The notes: a model not told the origin generated them from the sequence alone. A stretch of 64,000 nucleotides of DNA from Vibrio sp. 10N.261.45.E2 (GCF_002875705.1 NZ_MCZZ01000172.1:1-64000); one strand, 5' to 3'. Positions 33,573 to 42,428 are shown, counted from the first letter of the stretch. Numbers and translations are program-made.

Positions 33573-33754
33573 AACCTAGCCCTCATAGTGGAAACTAGAG
33601 ATAGCTTAGAGGATTAGACAGCAAAGAGATGAGAGGTTGGCGTCAAAACAGACACGCACACAAACGAGTTTTAATGACTAAAGTTTTAACGACGCTTAAT
33701 CGCAACCACCGAATAAGTGTGCCAATGCTTCATCCTACCCCACGACGTGAGTGA

Positions 33755-34261
33755 TCACCCATGACTTTTCTCCAACAGTTCGCTTAGGCTTTGAACTTGC
33801 ACGACATTCAAATTCTCTGACTTAAGATCAGTACCTTCCGTGTTCAACCACACCGCTTGTATACCCGTTTCAAGTGATGGATAAATGTCTTTCTCTAGAG
33901 TGTCACCCACCATGGTGATGTATTGTGGCTCAACACCGAGCTTAGAAATGATGGCAGGATAAAACTCCGGCTCGAACTTAGAGAAGCCAATGCTCGACTT
34001 ACAAAAATAATCCAAGATGTATTCAGACAAGCCAACACGCTCGAAGGCTCGAATGATATCGTCTTTACTTGAATCACCGGCATTGGTGGCAACATAGACC
34101 TGATGAGTTTTGGAGAGTTCGGCAAGCAATGCACGGGCACCGCTCACCTCTTGTACGGTTTCCCAGTCGCACATCTTCCCTTGTGCATCTGGGAAATCGA
34201 CCATCAGCGTATTGCCCCAGTCGAATAAGACTATTTCTGTTAATTCGATTAGCTTTGTCAT
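33755..34261 (-). CDS. HAD family hydrolase
   Basis: A 168-residue HAD enzyme. The start at M-T-K-L-I-E (34261) has an ideal AGGAGG ribosome site; the frame is open 36 codons further into the preceding gene. The first motif I-V-L-F-D-W-G-N-T-L near 9-18 has Asp13 as nucleophile, but the usual second Asp is Gly-Asn, so classic D-x-D chemistry is altered. Motif II is V-A-T-N-A-G-D, and motifs III/IV are K-x5-F and M-V-G-D-T-L-E-K-D-I near 122-131. It may be a phosphatase with reduced or changed activity. Confidence 0.8.
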   Translation of the reverse strand: MTKLIELTEIVLFDWGNTLMVDFPDAQGKMCDWETVQEVSGARALLAELSKTHQVYVATNAGDSSKDDIIRAFERVGLSEYILDYFCKSSIGFSKFEPEFYPAIISKLGVEPQYITMVGDTLEKDIYPSLETGIQAVWLNTEGTDLKSENLNVVQVQSLSELLEKSHG

Positions 34262-34289
34262 CTTGCCTCCTGCATTAGCCATCGCGCCT

Positions 34290-35234
34290 TTATAAGCCAT
34301 CCCTTTGATAGGAAAGAATGTTATCGAAAGCGATATCGAAGTAGAGTTCGTAGCTATTTTGTTCAACATAGCCCAAGTGTGGGGTCGCAGTGACGTTAGT
34401 TAGAGATAGTAACGGTTCTGTGTTCTCTGTTGCCGGCTCACAATCGAACACATCAACGGCGGCGTGCTTAGTCGGAACTTCACGTAATTCACGGTATAGA
34501 GCTTGTGGTTCAACTAATTCTGAACGGCTGATGTTCACAAATAGCGAGTCTAATTTCATTAGCTGAAGGTCGTTTGCAGTAACACACCCTTTCGTCGCAT
34601 CGTTCAAACGTAAGTGCAAAGAGAGCACATCAACATCTCGAAAGAAGTCTTCTTTGGTTGCTGATGCTTCAAATCCATCTGCTTGCGCTTGATCGCGTGA
34701 AGCTTGGCTTCCCCACACTACGACAGACATCCCAAATGCTTGGGCATATTGTGCAATGCATTTACCGATTTTTCCGTAACCCCAAATGCCCAGCAATAGC
34801 CCTTTCAAAGTTCGACCTAACCCTAACGAGCCTGAATCTTGCCATTGGTTTTGCTTGAGGTTCGAAGCGTAAGTTGGAATGTGGCGAGACGCCGCCATGA
34901 TAAGCGCCCAACACAGCTCAGACGGTGCGACAGGTGAACCGCGCCCTTCTAATACTTTCACGCCAAAACGCTCACACATTTGAACGTCAATATGATTACT
35001 GGCTTTGCCCGTTTGGCTAATCAGTTTTAAGTTTGGAAGCTTTGAAAGCAGTGACTCTGTAATGTCCGTTCGCTCACGAATAAGTACCAAAGCAGCAAAC
35101 TCGCGCAGTTTTAACGCCAATTCATCTTCAGGATAAGTTTCTGTGAATACCGTAACATCATGCTGTTCTAACTTGCTATAACACTCAAGACTTTCTACTG
35201 CGTTCTGATAATCATCCAGTATCGCTATTTTCAC
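34290..35234 (-). CDS. D-isomer specific 2-hydroxyacid dehydrogenase
   Basis: A 314-residue enzyme started at GTG 35234 (V-K-I-A-I-L-D-D-Y-Q) behind AAGGAG; the frame is open 13 codons further. The NAD-binding domain has L-G-I-W-G-Y-G-K-I-G-K near 145-155. Catalytic residues are Arg in N-I-S-R-S-E-L-V near 235, Glu/Asp in D-V-F-D-C-E-P and His in T-P-H-L-G-Y near 284. It oxidises or reduces a 2-hydroxy acid; substrate unknown (SerA-like proteins have extra domains that are absent here). The HAD gene lies 28 bases downstream, probably in an operon. Confidence 0.85.
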   Translation of the reverse strand: MKIAILDDYQNAVESLECYSKLEQHDVTVFTETYPEDELALKLREFAALVLIRERTDITESLLSKLPNLKLISQTGKASNHIDVQMCERFGVKVLEGRGSPVAPSELCWALIMAASRHIPTYASNLKQNQWQDSGSLGLGRTLKGLLLGIWGYGKIGKCIAQYAQAFGMSVVVWGSQASRDQAQADGFEASATKEDFFRDVDVLSLHLRLNDATKGCVTANDLQLMKLDSLFVNISRSELVEPQALYRELREVPTKHAAVDVFDCEPATENTEPLLSLTNVTATPHLGYVEQNSYELYFDIAFDNILSYQRDGL

Positions 35235-35331
35235 TACACACTCCTTGTTGTATCGCTTAACCGCTTTGCACACTTTTATGTGTCACGAGTTAAGATTCAA
35301 TTAGTCCTTGGACACTTGTCAAACTCACAGT

Positions 35332-35796
35332 TTATTGATGAACCACTTTGAAACGCTCAAGTACCAGCATCATGTCTTCACTTGGGTTTATATTGAGTTC
35401 TTCACATTCGCGAGAGAAGAAGTTCCAGTGTGCTTCTCGCCACCATTCTAGTGTTTTGTCACCCTCGCCTTCAGCGGCAGCAAACTCAGCCGTCACTTCG
35501 TTGTATTTGCACGACGACACCGACGTAACCTCAACAATACAGACGGGCTTACCATCCCAATCGGTGACAACTTGCAAGTGACCAATTACTGGTCTCGTCT
35601 CGCCTTTGAGGGTATACCAGTGTTCAAGGCCGCAGGAAGCCTGTTTTTCACCTTTCAGAATCAACTGCGCGCACAAGTTGGCATTGTATTCATCTGCGCA
35701 GTAATAATCGGCACTAAAAGAGGTGTATTGTGAGGCAACGTCTGCTGGCAATGTGTTGAGGTAACTATCAAGATAAGCTTTACTTCTTTCTTCCAT
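35332..35796 (-). CDS. ASCH domain protein
   Basis: A 154-residue ASCH-fold protein. G-E-K-Q-A-S-C-G-L-E-H-W-Y near 49-61, then V-I-G-H-L-Q-V-V-T-D-W-D-G-K-P near 70-84 and a terminal segment with W-W-R-E-A-H-W-x-F-F near 118-127 follow the YqfB/ASCH pattern. Such domains bind RNA or act as small amidohydrolases on modified nucleosides. The Lys near 51 and Glu near 88 could be catalytic. The ribosome site GGAAAG is close. Confidence 0.82.
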   Translation of the reverse strand: MEERSKAYLDSYLNTLPADVASQYTSFSADYYCADEYNANLCAQLILKGEKQASCGLEHWYTLKGETRPVIGHLQVVTDWDGKPVCIVEVTSVSSCKYNEVTAEFAAAEGEGDKTLEWWREAHWNFFSRECEELNINPSEDMMLVLERFKVVHQ

Positions 35797-35969
35797 GATC
35801 TTTCCAAACTCAATATTAGGTTGAGCCGATAAACACTTATAGATTAAGCATCTGGCTGCATTGGGAGTAACCTATCAAGCCAGGTTATTACTGTAAACCT
35901 GTGAAAGGTCAAAATGTGGGGATACAAGTAGCAAGATTGTGGGTAGGACTATTTGGGAATGGACGCTTA

Positions 35970-36002
35970 AATAAACAGAAGCAGGATATACCTGCCTCTG
36001 TT
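35970..36002 (-). terminator. Intrinsic terminator after glpT
   Basis: Imperfect stem CAGAAGCAGG / CCTGCCTCTG (35976-35985, 35991-36000). On the reverse strand it is followed by TTTATTT. It lies 33 bases past the glpT stop. Confidence 0.75.
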
Positions 36003-36032
36003 GTTATTTATAGATGTGATTCAGTAAATACA

Positions 36033-37406
36033 CTACTGAGCTAGCGCTTCTTTCTCTCGTTCGAGATCTTTTTGTTTATGGTGCGCACGCTCACCTAAGA
36101 AGGCGTAAAGCAGACAGATGATTGAAGCCACACAAGCGCCGACCAAAATAATGAAGCCGCCATCCCAACCGTAATGGTCAACCATAAAGCCGAGTATTGC
36201 GTTCGCAGCAACCGCGCCACCTAAGTAACCAAACAAACCAGTTAGACCAGCAGCTGTACCTGCTGCTTTCTTAGGTGCAAGTTCCAGTGCATACAAGCCG
36301 ATCAGCATTACAGGGCCATAGATAAGGAAACCAATCGCAACCAATGCCAACATATCAACCGTTGGGTTACCCGCTGGATTTAACCAATATACCAACACAG
36401 CGACTGTCACTAGAACCATGAACAAGATTCCTGCAGGTGCGCGTCGACCTTTGAATAATTTATCTGAAATCCAACCACACAATAAGGTGCCCGGAATACC
36501 CGCCCACTCATACAAGAAGTAAGCCCAAGATGATTTATCTACTGTGAAGTCTTTTGCTTCTTTCAAGTAAACCGGAGCCCAATCAAGCACGCCATAACGG
36601 ATCAGGTAAACAAACGCATTAGCGATTGCGATAGACCACAACAACTTGTTAGAGAAAACGTACTTAAAGAAAATCTCTTTTGCCGTCATTTCTTTCTCAT
36701 GAGAGGTGTCATAGTCGTCTGGGTAATCGTTTTTGTGCTCTTCAATCGGCGGTAAACCACAAGATTGAGGTGTGTCTCTTACGGTAAACCAGACAAAGAT
36801 AGCAACAAGAGTGGCAAAAAATGCAGGAACATAAAAAGCGGTTCGCCAATCATCGTTAAAAGCCCACAGACCCAATAGGAACATTGGACCAATCAAACCG
36901 CCACCCACGTTGTGAGCAACGTTCCATACCGATACTATCTCGCCGCGTTCTTTGCGTGACCACCAGTGAACCATGGTTCGTCCACAAGCCGGCCAACCCA
37001 TACCTTGGAACCAACCATTTAAGAACAGCAGGATAAACATCGCAGTAATGCTTCCTGTTGCCCATGGCATGAAGCCGAAGCAGAACATCACCAGTGCCGA
37101 CATTAACAAGCCACCGCTGAGGAAGTAACGAGGATTGGAACGGTCAGAAACACTGCCCATTAAGAACTTAGATAAGCCGTAAGCGATAGATACCGCTGCT
37201 AATGCAACCCCTAGTTCTCCGCGACTAAAACCTTGTTCAATGAGATAAGGCATCGCCAAGCTAAAGTTTTTACGGACCAAGTAGTACCCCGCATAGCCAA
37301 CGAAGATGCCAAGAAACAGCTGCCATCGTAATCGTGTGTAGGTGCTATCGATCTTATCTGATGACAAGCGATCGATATGCGCCATTGGTTTGAATATTCC
37401 AAACAT
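36033..37406 (-). CDS. glpT: Glycerol-3-phosphate transporter GlpT
   Basis: A 457-residue major-facilitator antiporter close to E. coli GlpT throughout: R-L-R-W-Q-L-F-L-G-I-F-V-G-Y, Y-Y-L-V-R-K-N-F-S-L-A-M-P-Y-L, M-G-S-V-S-D-R-S-N-P-R-Y-F and P-Q-S-C-G-L-P-P-I-E-E. Twelve membrane segments are evident. Arg45 and Arg269-type residues are in place (Y-L-V-R-K, Y-L-I-R-Y-G). It exchanges glycerol-3-phosphate for phosphate and is also the usual entry route for fosfomycin. It has its own ribosome site (GAGG) and terminator. Confidence 0.95.
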   Translation of the reverse strand: MFGIFKPMAHIDRLSSDKIDSTYTRLRWQLFLGIFVGYAGYYLVRKNFSLAMPYLIEQGFSRGELGVALAAVSIAYGLSKFLMGSVSDRSNPRYFLSGGLLMSALVMFCFGFMPWATGSITAMFILLFLNGWFQGMGWPACGRTMVHWWSRKERGEIVSVWNVAHNVGGGLIGPMFLLGLWAFNDDWRTAFYVPAFFATLVAIFVWFTVRDTPQSCGLPPIEEHKNDYPDDYDTSHEKEMTAKEIFFKYVFSNKLLWSIAIANAFVYLIRYGVLDWAPVYLKEAKDFTVDKSSWAYFLYEWAGIPGTLLCGWISDKLFKGRRAPAGILFMVLVTVAVLVYWLNPAGNPTVDMLALVAIGFLIYGPVMLIGLYALELAPKKAAGTAAGLTGLFGYLGGAVAANAILGFMVDHYGWDGGFIILVGACVASIICLLYAFLGERAHHKQKDLEREKEALAQ

Positions 37407-37909
37407 AGGAACCTCATATTATTGGGCGAAGGAAGAAATAAAATGCTCGAACGAAAAAATTTAGCGCTCATTCGAAATCAAGGGAATTGTATGTGCTTCA
37501 GGATTAATTTCTGTGATGCATATGGCTATTAACAATGAATTTGTTTAAATACAGCGAATTAGTTTCATTTAATTAGACTGTGCTTCATGTTTTTGTTTGT
37601 AGCTGCTTAATTAAACACCAGAATTATCGAGTGTAAACAAACCAGAAAGAGCGAGCGAACATAAATCAGCCAACAACAACTTTGTTATTCTTGTGAATGC
37701 ATAGTGAATAACGACAATTTTGGTTAAATCTGTGGAGTTATGAGGGTGATTTAGGCTATTGATTAAATAAGTTCGCCGACATCAACGTAAACAAAAAGGG
37801 TCTAGATTTCTCTAGACCCTTTTAGGTAATAACGCTTGGTGGTTTTGTGTTGGCTAATTAGACAAACATTAGCTAATGACACGAGGTATTAGCAAACCAC
37901 ACGAAGTGA
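37407..37909. other. glpT upstream region
   Basis: This 500-base gap contains the glpT promoter. A TGTGA half-site near 37512 and GlpR-like halves (TGCTCG near 37444, CGAACATA near 37656) are visible, but no complete operator. The far end carries the DUF3297 terminator. I see no coding signal. Confidence 0.45.
37794..37823 (-). terminator. Intrinsic terminator after the DUF3297 gene
   Basis: A 13-base stem AAAAGGGTCTAGA / TCTAGACCCTTTT with a 4-base loop, followed on the reverse strand by TTTTTGTTT (the stem's flanking T run). It is potentially bidirectional. Confidence 0.9.
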
Positions 37910-38164
37910 TTACTGTTCAATATAAAAAGCTTCTACAGTGCCTTTTAGAGTAATAAGCATTGGCTGGCCGAAGCGATCTAGCGCTTTAGGTGAAGGGATC
38001 TTAACCCAACCTTCGCTGATGCAGTATTCTTCAACATCAGTACGCTCTTTACCATTTAGACGAATGCCGATTGGGTATTCGAAACACTCAGCCACGTGGT
38101 GTGGGCTGCGTGGGTTGCCTGCAAGATGATCTGGTAAAGCTGGTCTTGAATTAGTATCGCTCAT
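37910..38164 (-). CDS. DUF3297 family protein
   Basis: An 84-residue protein from M-S-D-T-N. The family signature is almost fully present: R-P-A-L-P-D-H-L, N-P-R-S-P-H-H-V-A, I-R-L-N-G-K-E-R-T-D-V-E-E-Y-C-I-S-E-G-W, then G-Q-P-M-L-I-T-L-K-G-T-V-E. DUF3297 (glutathione peroxidase-associated in some genomes) has no established function. The conserved Cys lies in E-Y-C-I-S. It has its own terminator. Confidence 0.88.
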   Translation of the reverse strand: MSDTNSRPALPDHLAGNPRSPHHVAECFEYPIGIRLNGKERTDVEEYCISEGWVKIPSPKALDRFGQPMLITLKGTVEAFYIEQ

Positions 38165-38206
38165 GTTCATTACCTGTATGTACGTAAATAAAAAAAGTGC
38201 GTCATT

Positions 38207-38398
38207 CTAGTCAATATAGGCTTTGTGCTCAACACCTGCTGCAATAAATCGTCGTGATCGTTTTAATCGACAGCGAGTTGTTTGATTTAAAGGCGATATA
38301 TGCATAATTTCAAACGAAAATTTAACAGAGTTATGAGGTGTGGATACAGCGAGCACTTCATTACTTGAAAAGCAGATACCACACAAGTAGGTTTTCAT
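38207..38398 (-). CDS. Hypothetical small protein, 63 residues
   Basis: A frame from ATG 38398, seven bases after the stop of the upstream GNAT gene, so it could be reached by re-initiation. It has one C-x-x-C (Y-L-C-G-I-C) near residues 6-9 and a basic C-terminal half. No partner cysteines, no strong ribosome site (AGGCTC) and no family recognised. It may be real, or chance reading of an intergenic stretch. Confidence 0.35.
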   Translation of the reverse strand: MKTYLCGICFSSNEVLAVSTPHNSVKFSFEIMHISPLNQTTRCRLKRSRRFIAAGVEHKAYID

Positions 38399-38405
38399 TG
38401 TGAGC

Positions 38406-38840
38406 CTATCGTTTGAGCTCAATACTCATCACTTTATGGTTTGGCTCTGATTCGATGTCAACAACTGACCAACCTAGCCCTTGATAGAGTCCCGTGATAT
38501 TGGTGTACGCGTAGAGTTGAGTTTGCACAGTAGAAGATACTTGTCTGACACCACGATTAATCAATTCACTCGCAATTCCTTGACCGCGCCATTTTTCATC
38601 GACATAAACCGCGTTAATCCACACCACGTCCTCCACTTGATGAGGCTCCTGAAAGTACGAATACGCCAAGCCACCAATGACCACATTGTCGCGCAGCACT
38701 ACGATAACAGGGGGAAGTTGTGTGTTTTGTTTGTAGGTATCTTTAAATTGGAAATCAGACCATTCGCTTTGAAATAATCCCTCTAAATCACCCCAATAGG
38801 GCGAGCGTTCATCACAATTTCTAAAGATTACCTTCTGCAT
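38406..38840 (-). CDS. GNAT family N-acetyltransferase
   Basis: A 144-residue GNAT with W-I-N-A-V-Y-V-D-E-K-W-R-G-Q-G-I-A-S-E-L near 73-92 and I-T-G-L-Y-Q-G-L-G-W near 116-125. AAGGATGG precedes the start. The N-terminal part (R-N-C-D-E-R-S-P-Y-W-G-D-L-E-G-L-F) is not one I can place. Acceptor unknown. Confidence 0.82.
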   Translation of the reverse strand: MQKVIFRNCDERSPYWGDLEGLFQSEWSDFQFKDTYKQNTQLPPVIVVLRDNVVIGGLAYSYFQEPHQVEDVVWINAVYVDEKWRGQGIASELINRGVRQVSSTVQTQLYAYTNITGLYQGLGWSVVDIESEPNHKVMSIELKR

Positions 38841-38906
38841 TTTTCCATCCTTTGAAAGGGAATAATTTAGCTGTCCTAGCCTTGTTTCATCTGAGTATAA
38901 GCAAAG

Positions 38907-39041
38907 CTACTCTTCTTCGTCGTAATCGTCCGCTGGGTCTTGATTAATCTCTTCACCGCATCCTAGGCATTCACCTTGTAGCTCCGTCGGCATCACAATA
39001 ATTAAACCACAATGAGGGCATAGATCGCCTTGTTGATACAT
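38907..39041 (-). CDS. Small zinc-ribbon protein with acidic tail, 44 residues
   Basis: A short frame with AAAGGGACC upstream of ATG 39041. It has C-P-H-C-G at residues 8-12 and C-L-G-C-G at 25-29, a textbook minimal zinc ribbon, then a strongly acidic tail (D-D-Y-D-E-E-E). It ends well before the GNAT gene and begins 25 bases after the PcfJ-like gene on the same strand, so it is probably the second gene of that transcript. Confidence 0.65.
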   Translation of the reverse strand: MYQQGDLCPHCGLIIVMPTELQGECLGCGEEINQDPADDYDEEE

Positions 39042-39065
39042 ATGATTGGTCCCTTTACTTCATGG

Positions 39066-40196
39066 CTATTGCTTAGGATACTTTTGCTTGCTCGCTTCTA
39101 ACCAGTCGTGAATGACTTGTCGAGCAGATTCCGATGGTGGTGCATTTCTTTTTCCGCAGATTTGATCAATCTCAAACGGAAACGCTTTACTAGGAACACG
39201 ACGCAAACCGATAGTTAAGCGCTGAGGTTTCATCATTCGAAACACCACGTAACGGTCACTCATGATTCGGTTGTGATACACGCCAATACAGTGCTTCTGC
39301 TCGATGCCTTCATGCTCAAGATCGTAATAATCCGTGAGAGGATGAATGTTATCGTTGCCCAGCAAAGGAACCGGATAAGGAATGTCTTTATCCATTGGGC
39401 GATTACCCTCCAAACGACGCAATTGGCGTTGCTCCGTCCAGCGGTCATGAAGTTGTTCAAACATCGCGAATGAGTTCTGACTGGTAATAGCGCGCAGTGG
39501 ATCATCCATCTCCAAATCTTGGCCTAGTAATATCGCATCTTGGAACATCGCCATCTTAGACGGCGCATTAAGTCTGCCCTCTTCCACCATTGCAATTCCT
39601 AATCGACTGCCGGTTAGAAATGGATGAACTTGGTCCAAACGCAGTGCTGTGTAACCGACTTTTGGGTAATGTTTAAATTTCAGGACACGTCTTTGCAGCG
39701 GTTCGAGAATACGAACAATGTGGTCAAGCTCATCACCAACGTTGTAGTGCAATTCTAGCTTGTCGATGAATTTAAGTGTTGCCTTGCTGCTATCTAAACC
39801 CAATTTGGCAAGGATCTTCTTTTGTCCTAAGCGGCTTAACGCTAATGCCTTCTTGTTATCCACGCTGTATTTCATACAGATCAAAGCCAAAATAACAGGC
39901 CTTAACTCAAGCAATTGCTCGGCTTCATAAGTGTTCGCGGCAAGCCATAGCATCTGGTATTGATACTCTGGAAAATCATCGGTGATTTCACGATAACGCG
40001 CAGGTAATGAATCTAACCAACGACCATTCACATCAAACTGTTCTACGAGGTTTAGACTCAAGCCAATTCCCCCATCGAGCGGACGTCGACCATCTTCAAA
40101 CACGTGAAAGCCGACAAGCTTTTGAGACCAATCTCGGATCTCAATATCGTAGTCGAAACCTAGTGTTCGAGTGGGAATGGTGAGTAATGCTGTCAT
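39066..40196 (-). CDS. PcfJ-like domain protein
   Basis: A 376-residue protein from M-T-A-L-L-T (40196; AGAGG upstream). The C-terminal PcfJ-like domain is clear: P-L-T-D-Y-Y-D-L-E-H-E-G-I-E-Q-K-H-C-I-G near 285-304, R-Y-V-V-F-R-M near 316-322, R-L-T-I-G-L and a terminal Q-I-C-G-K-R-N-A-P-P. The conserved H-C pair and K-R-N motif are kept. The N-terminal 280 residues are helical and unfamiliar. PcfJ proteins are known from plasmids and mobile elements; the biochemical role is unknown. No other plasmid genes are nearby. Confidence 0.72.
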   Translation of the reverse strand: MTALLTIPTRTLGFDYDIEIRDWSQKLVGFHVFEDGRRPLDGGIGLSLNLVEQFDVNGRWLDSLPARYREITDDFPEYQYQMLWLAANTYEAEQLLELRPVILALICMKYSVDNKKALALSRLGQKKILAKLGLDSSKATLKFIDKLELHYNVGDELDHIVRILEPLQRRVLKFKHYPKVGYTALRLDQVHPFLTGSRLGIAMVEEGRLNAPSKMAMFQDAILLGQDLEMDDPLRAITSQNSFAMFEQLHDRWTEQRQLRRLEGNRPMDKDIPYPVPLLGNDNIHPLTDYYDLEHEGIEQKHCIGVYHNRIMSDRYVVFRMMKPQRLTIGLRRVPSKAFPFEIDQICGKRNAPPSESARQVIHDWLEASKQKYPKQ

Positions 40197-40431
40197 TGAT
40201 GCCTCTTCATTATTGGCGCATTGAACTATCAAGCCTATCTAGTCGCGTAAACTAGCGCTTCGAACACTATAACAACCTTTTGTAAATTTCTTATCAATCA
40301 AAGCGATATAAATACAACAGTGCTTAGAAGAACTTTGAATGATGATTTTACGCAATATGAGATCTCTTCGATATCATTTGCTCTAACAAAAACTATGCTT
40401 GTTACACAACTCACAACAAAAGGCTTTAATT

Positions 40432-40854
40432 ATGGAATACCGACATATTCTGGTCGCAATAGAACTGTCTGACGACACCAAAATTCTCATTGATAGAGCG
40501 ACCTTCTTCGCCGACAAGTTAGAGGCTGGCATTTCGTTTGTTTATATTGATGGCACACATGGAGAGATCTACCCAGAACTGGTTGATATTCAAGGAAATA
40601 ACAGTGATTTACCCATCAATGAAGATGCCATTAAACATTTGAAAGAGTTTGAGGCCTACGCCAAGCATCCAATCAAGCACATCTTTGTGGGAACGGGTGA
40701 CTTGAACGATAAGCTAAAAAATACCATCGAAGCAAACAACGTTGACCTATTACTATGTGGCCATCACCATGATTTTTGGCATAAGCTGATCTCACATTCC
40801 AAACAGATCATCGACACTTCTCCTATCGATATTCTGGTTGTCCCTATGGAATAA
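40432..40854 (+). CDS. Universal stress protein (UspA family)
   Basis: A 140-residue Usp domain from M-E-Y-R-H-I-L-V-A-I-E-L (AAAGG upstream; the frame is open 11 codons further). It has the alpha/beta layout, with V-G-T-G-D-L near 84-89 and V-D-L-L-L-C-G-H-H near 103-111. The ATP-binding loop G-x2-G-x9-G-S/T is not clearly kept (H-H-D-F-W-H-K-L-I-S-H-S), so it probably belongs to the UspA type that does not bind ATP. It is likely stress- or starvation-induced. Confidence 0.85.
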   Translation: MEYRHILVAIELSDDTKILIDRATFFADKLEAGISFVYIDGTHGEIYPELVDIQGNNSDLPINEDAIKHLKEFEAYAKHPIKHIFVGTGDLNDKLKNTIEANNVDLLLCGHHHDFWHKLISHSKQIIDTSPIDILVVPME

Positions 40855-40986
40855 ACGCTTCATTTCGAAGCCTAAAAGTAGCCTACATTGCCAACCTCTA
40901 TCGGTATTATTGGTTGGCTTAATCCTCTATTCATCACCCTTTATTGTTCACTTGATAATCTAATGTGGATACAGCGCAACCATTTG

Positions 40987-41016
40987 TGATCTTGGCAGCT
41001 TATCAACTCGTAAGCG
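40987..41016 (+). promoter_or_regulatory. Putative ECF (RpoE/ChrR, singlet-oxygen type) promoter for the photolyase operon
   Basis: TGATCT at 40987-40992 and TAAGCG at 41011-41016 are separated by exactly 18 bases. The Rhodobacter RpoE (ECF11) consensus as I recall it is TGATCC-N18-TAAGA. The site ends 32 bases before the cryptochrome start codon. Photolyase genes belong to the conserved singlet-oxygen regulon in many proteobacteria. Confidence 0.6.
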
Positions 41017-41048
41017 TTTAATAATTAACAAATCATCGAGTGCAAGCA

Positions 41049-42428
41049 ATGAAAAAGATTGGTCTTTATCTCTTCACAAACGACTTAAGAATCAACGACA
41101 ACGCGTTACTTTATCAATCGAGTCAAACTGTCGATGAGCTCGTTTGTGTCGCTGTCGAACCGAGCTTGTCTCACTATTCAGCACACTTCGCTCAAGAGCA
41201 ACACTATGGTACACACCGCGAAGCTTTCGTTTCTCAATCGCTAAGCGATCTTAAGGTGAATCTCGAAAATCTAGGGCAATCACTGATCATACTCAAACAA
41301 GACCTGAATAAGGCAGTTAGCAGTAAACAACTGTTGATTAAAATGATTGATGACTTAAACGTGACTCACTTTTTCTCCAACACACACTGTGGTTACGATG
41401 AACGACAGCTAGTGCGGTCAACGTTGTCTGAATACCCAAGCGTAACGGCGATTCAATCTCACAACTCAACGTTGTTTGAACTCGATGACTTCCCTTTCAC
41501 GCTAGACAAATTGCCCCGCTCATTCACTAAATTCAGAAAACTTATTGAGCATTTGGCTATCGATACCCAAAGCTTATTCATAACGAATTTGCCACCAGCT
41601 CCAGCCCTCCCTAATACGTCACACTGTCACTCAAACGAGCTTATTCTAAAGCCCGACCCTATGTTTGAGCAAAGCTTCAAAGGCGGAGAAACGTCTGGAC
41701 TGGCACATCTCAATCAATACTTTTCACACGATTACGCGAGTAACTATAAGCAGACAAGGAACGCATTAGATGGCATCGAAAACTCGACCAAGTTTTCACC
41801 TTGGCTAGCACTGGGTTGTATTTCGCCAAAGACCATCTGCCTACACCTCAAACACTTTGAATCTGAACATGAGGCGAATGATTCTACTTATTGGATCTAT
41901 TTCGAGCTCTTGTGGCGAGAGTATTTTTATTGGAAGAGCCTATCGCTGCGGGCGTCATTGTTCGCAAGTTCATCCAAAGATAACGTTGTGAACGCAGAGC
42001 TCACTCAATCGACAAGCCTTAATTTTACCAAATGGAAAAGCGGCAACACCAACTACCCGATTGTCGACGCATGTATGCGCCAATTGAAGGCCACAGGTTA
42101 CATGTCCAACCGAGGCCGCCAGCTCGCTGCAAGCTGTTTAATTTATGAGTTAGGAATCGACTGGCGACACGGCGCAGCCTATTTTGAAAGCCAACTTGTT
42201 GACTATGACGTGGCATCTAACTGGGGAAATTGGGCGTATATCGCCGGCGACCTCAATCAACCAGCCCATAACAATCAAAGTAAAAACCAAACACAACCTA
42301 AATCTCGCCATTTTGATTTGGCTAAGCAAACTGAAATGTACGATCCAGACCGTGCCTTCATCAATCAATGGACTGGTCTTCACTCAGCAATAAAAGCCTC
42401 ACAAAGCAGGAAGCATTATGAAATTTAA
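41049..42428 (+). CDS. DASH-type cryptochrome
   Basis: A 459-residue cryptochrome/photolyase protein from M-K-K-I-G-L-Y-L-F-T-N-D-L-R-I-N-D-N-A-L. The N-terminal antenna/Rossmann domain (1-130) has the DASH-style opening and the helical FAD domain has W-L-A-L-G-C-I-S, F-E-L-L-W-R-E-Y-F, Y-P-I-V-D-A-C-M-R-Q-L, G-Y-M-S-N-R-G-R-Q and D-W-R-H-G-A-A-Y-F-E (near 330-390). These are DASH signatures. CRY-DASH repairs CPD lesions in single-stranded DNA or acts as a blue-light sensor. Its stop overlaps the start of the next photolyase gene by 11 bases. Confidence 0.92.
   Translation: MKKIGLYLFTNDLRINDNALLYQSSQTVDELVCVAVEPSLSHYSAHFAQEQHYGTHREAFVSQSLSDLKVNLENLGQSLIILKQDLNKAVSSKQLLIKMIDDLNVTHFFSNTHCGYDERQLVRSTLSEYPSVTAIQSHNSTLFELDDFPFTLDKLPRSFTKFRKLIEHLAIDTQSLFITNLPPAPALPNTSHCHSNELILKPDPMFEQSFKGGETSGLAHLNQYFSHDYASNYKQTRNALDGIENSTKFSPWLALGCISPKTICLHLKHFESEHEANDSTYWIYFELLWREYFYWKSLSLRASLFASSSKDNVVNAELTQSTSLNFTKWKSGNTNYPIVDACMRQLKATGYMSNRGRQLAASCLIYELGIDWRHGAAYFESQLVDYDVASNWGNWAYIAGDLNQPAHNNQSKNQTQPKSRHFDLAKQTEMYDPDRAFINQWTGLHSAIKASQSRKHYEI

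Noticed and set aside
16524..35796. A functional superintegron with repeated attC sites
   Set aside because: The gaps between genes differ from one another; only one attC-like hairpin was found and no integrase is present in the window.
37440..37670. GlpR operators upstream of glpT
   Set aside because: Only half-sites match the consensus; the best full-length alignment is about 13 of 20 bases.
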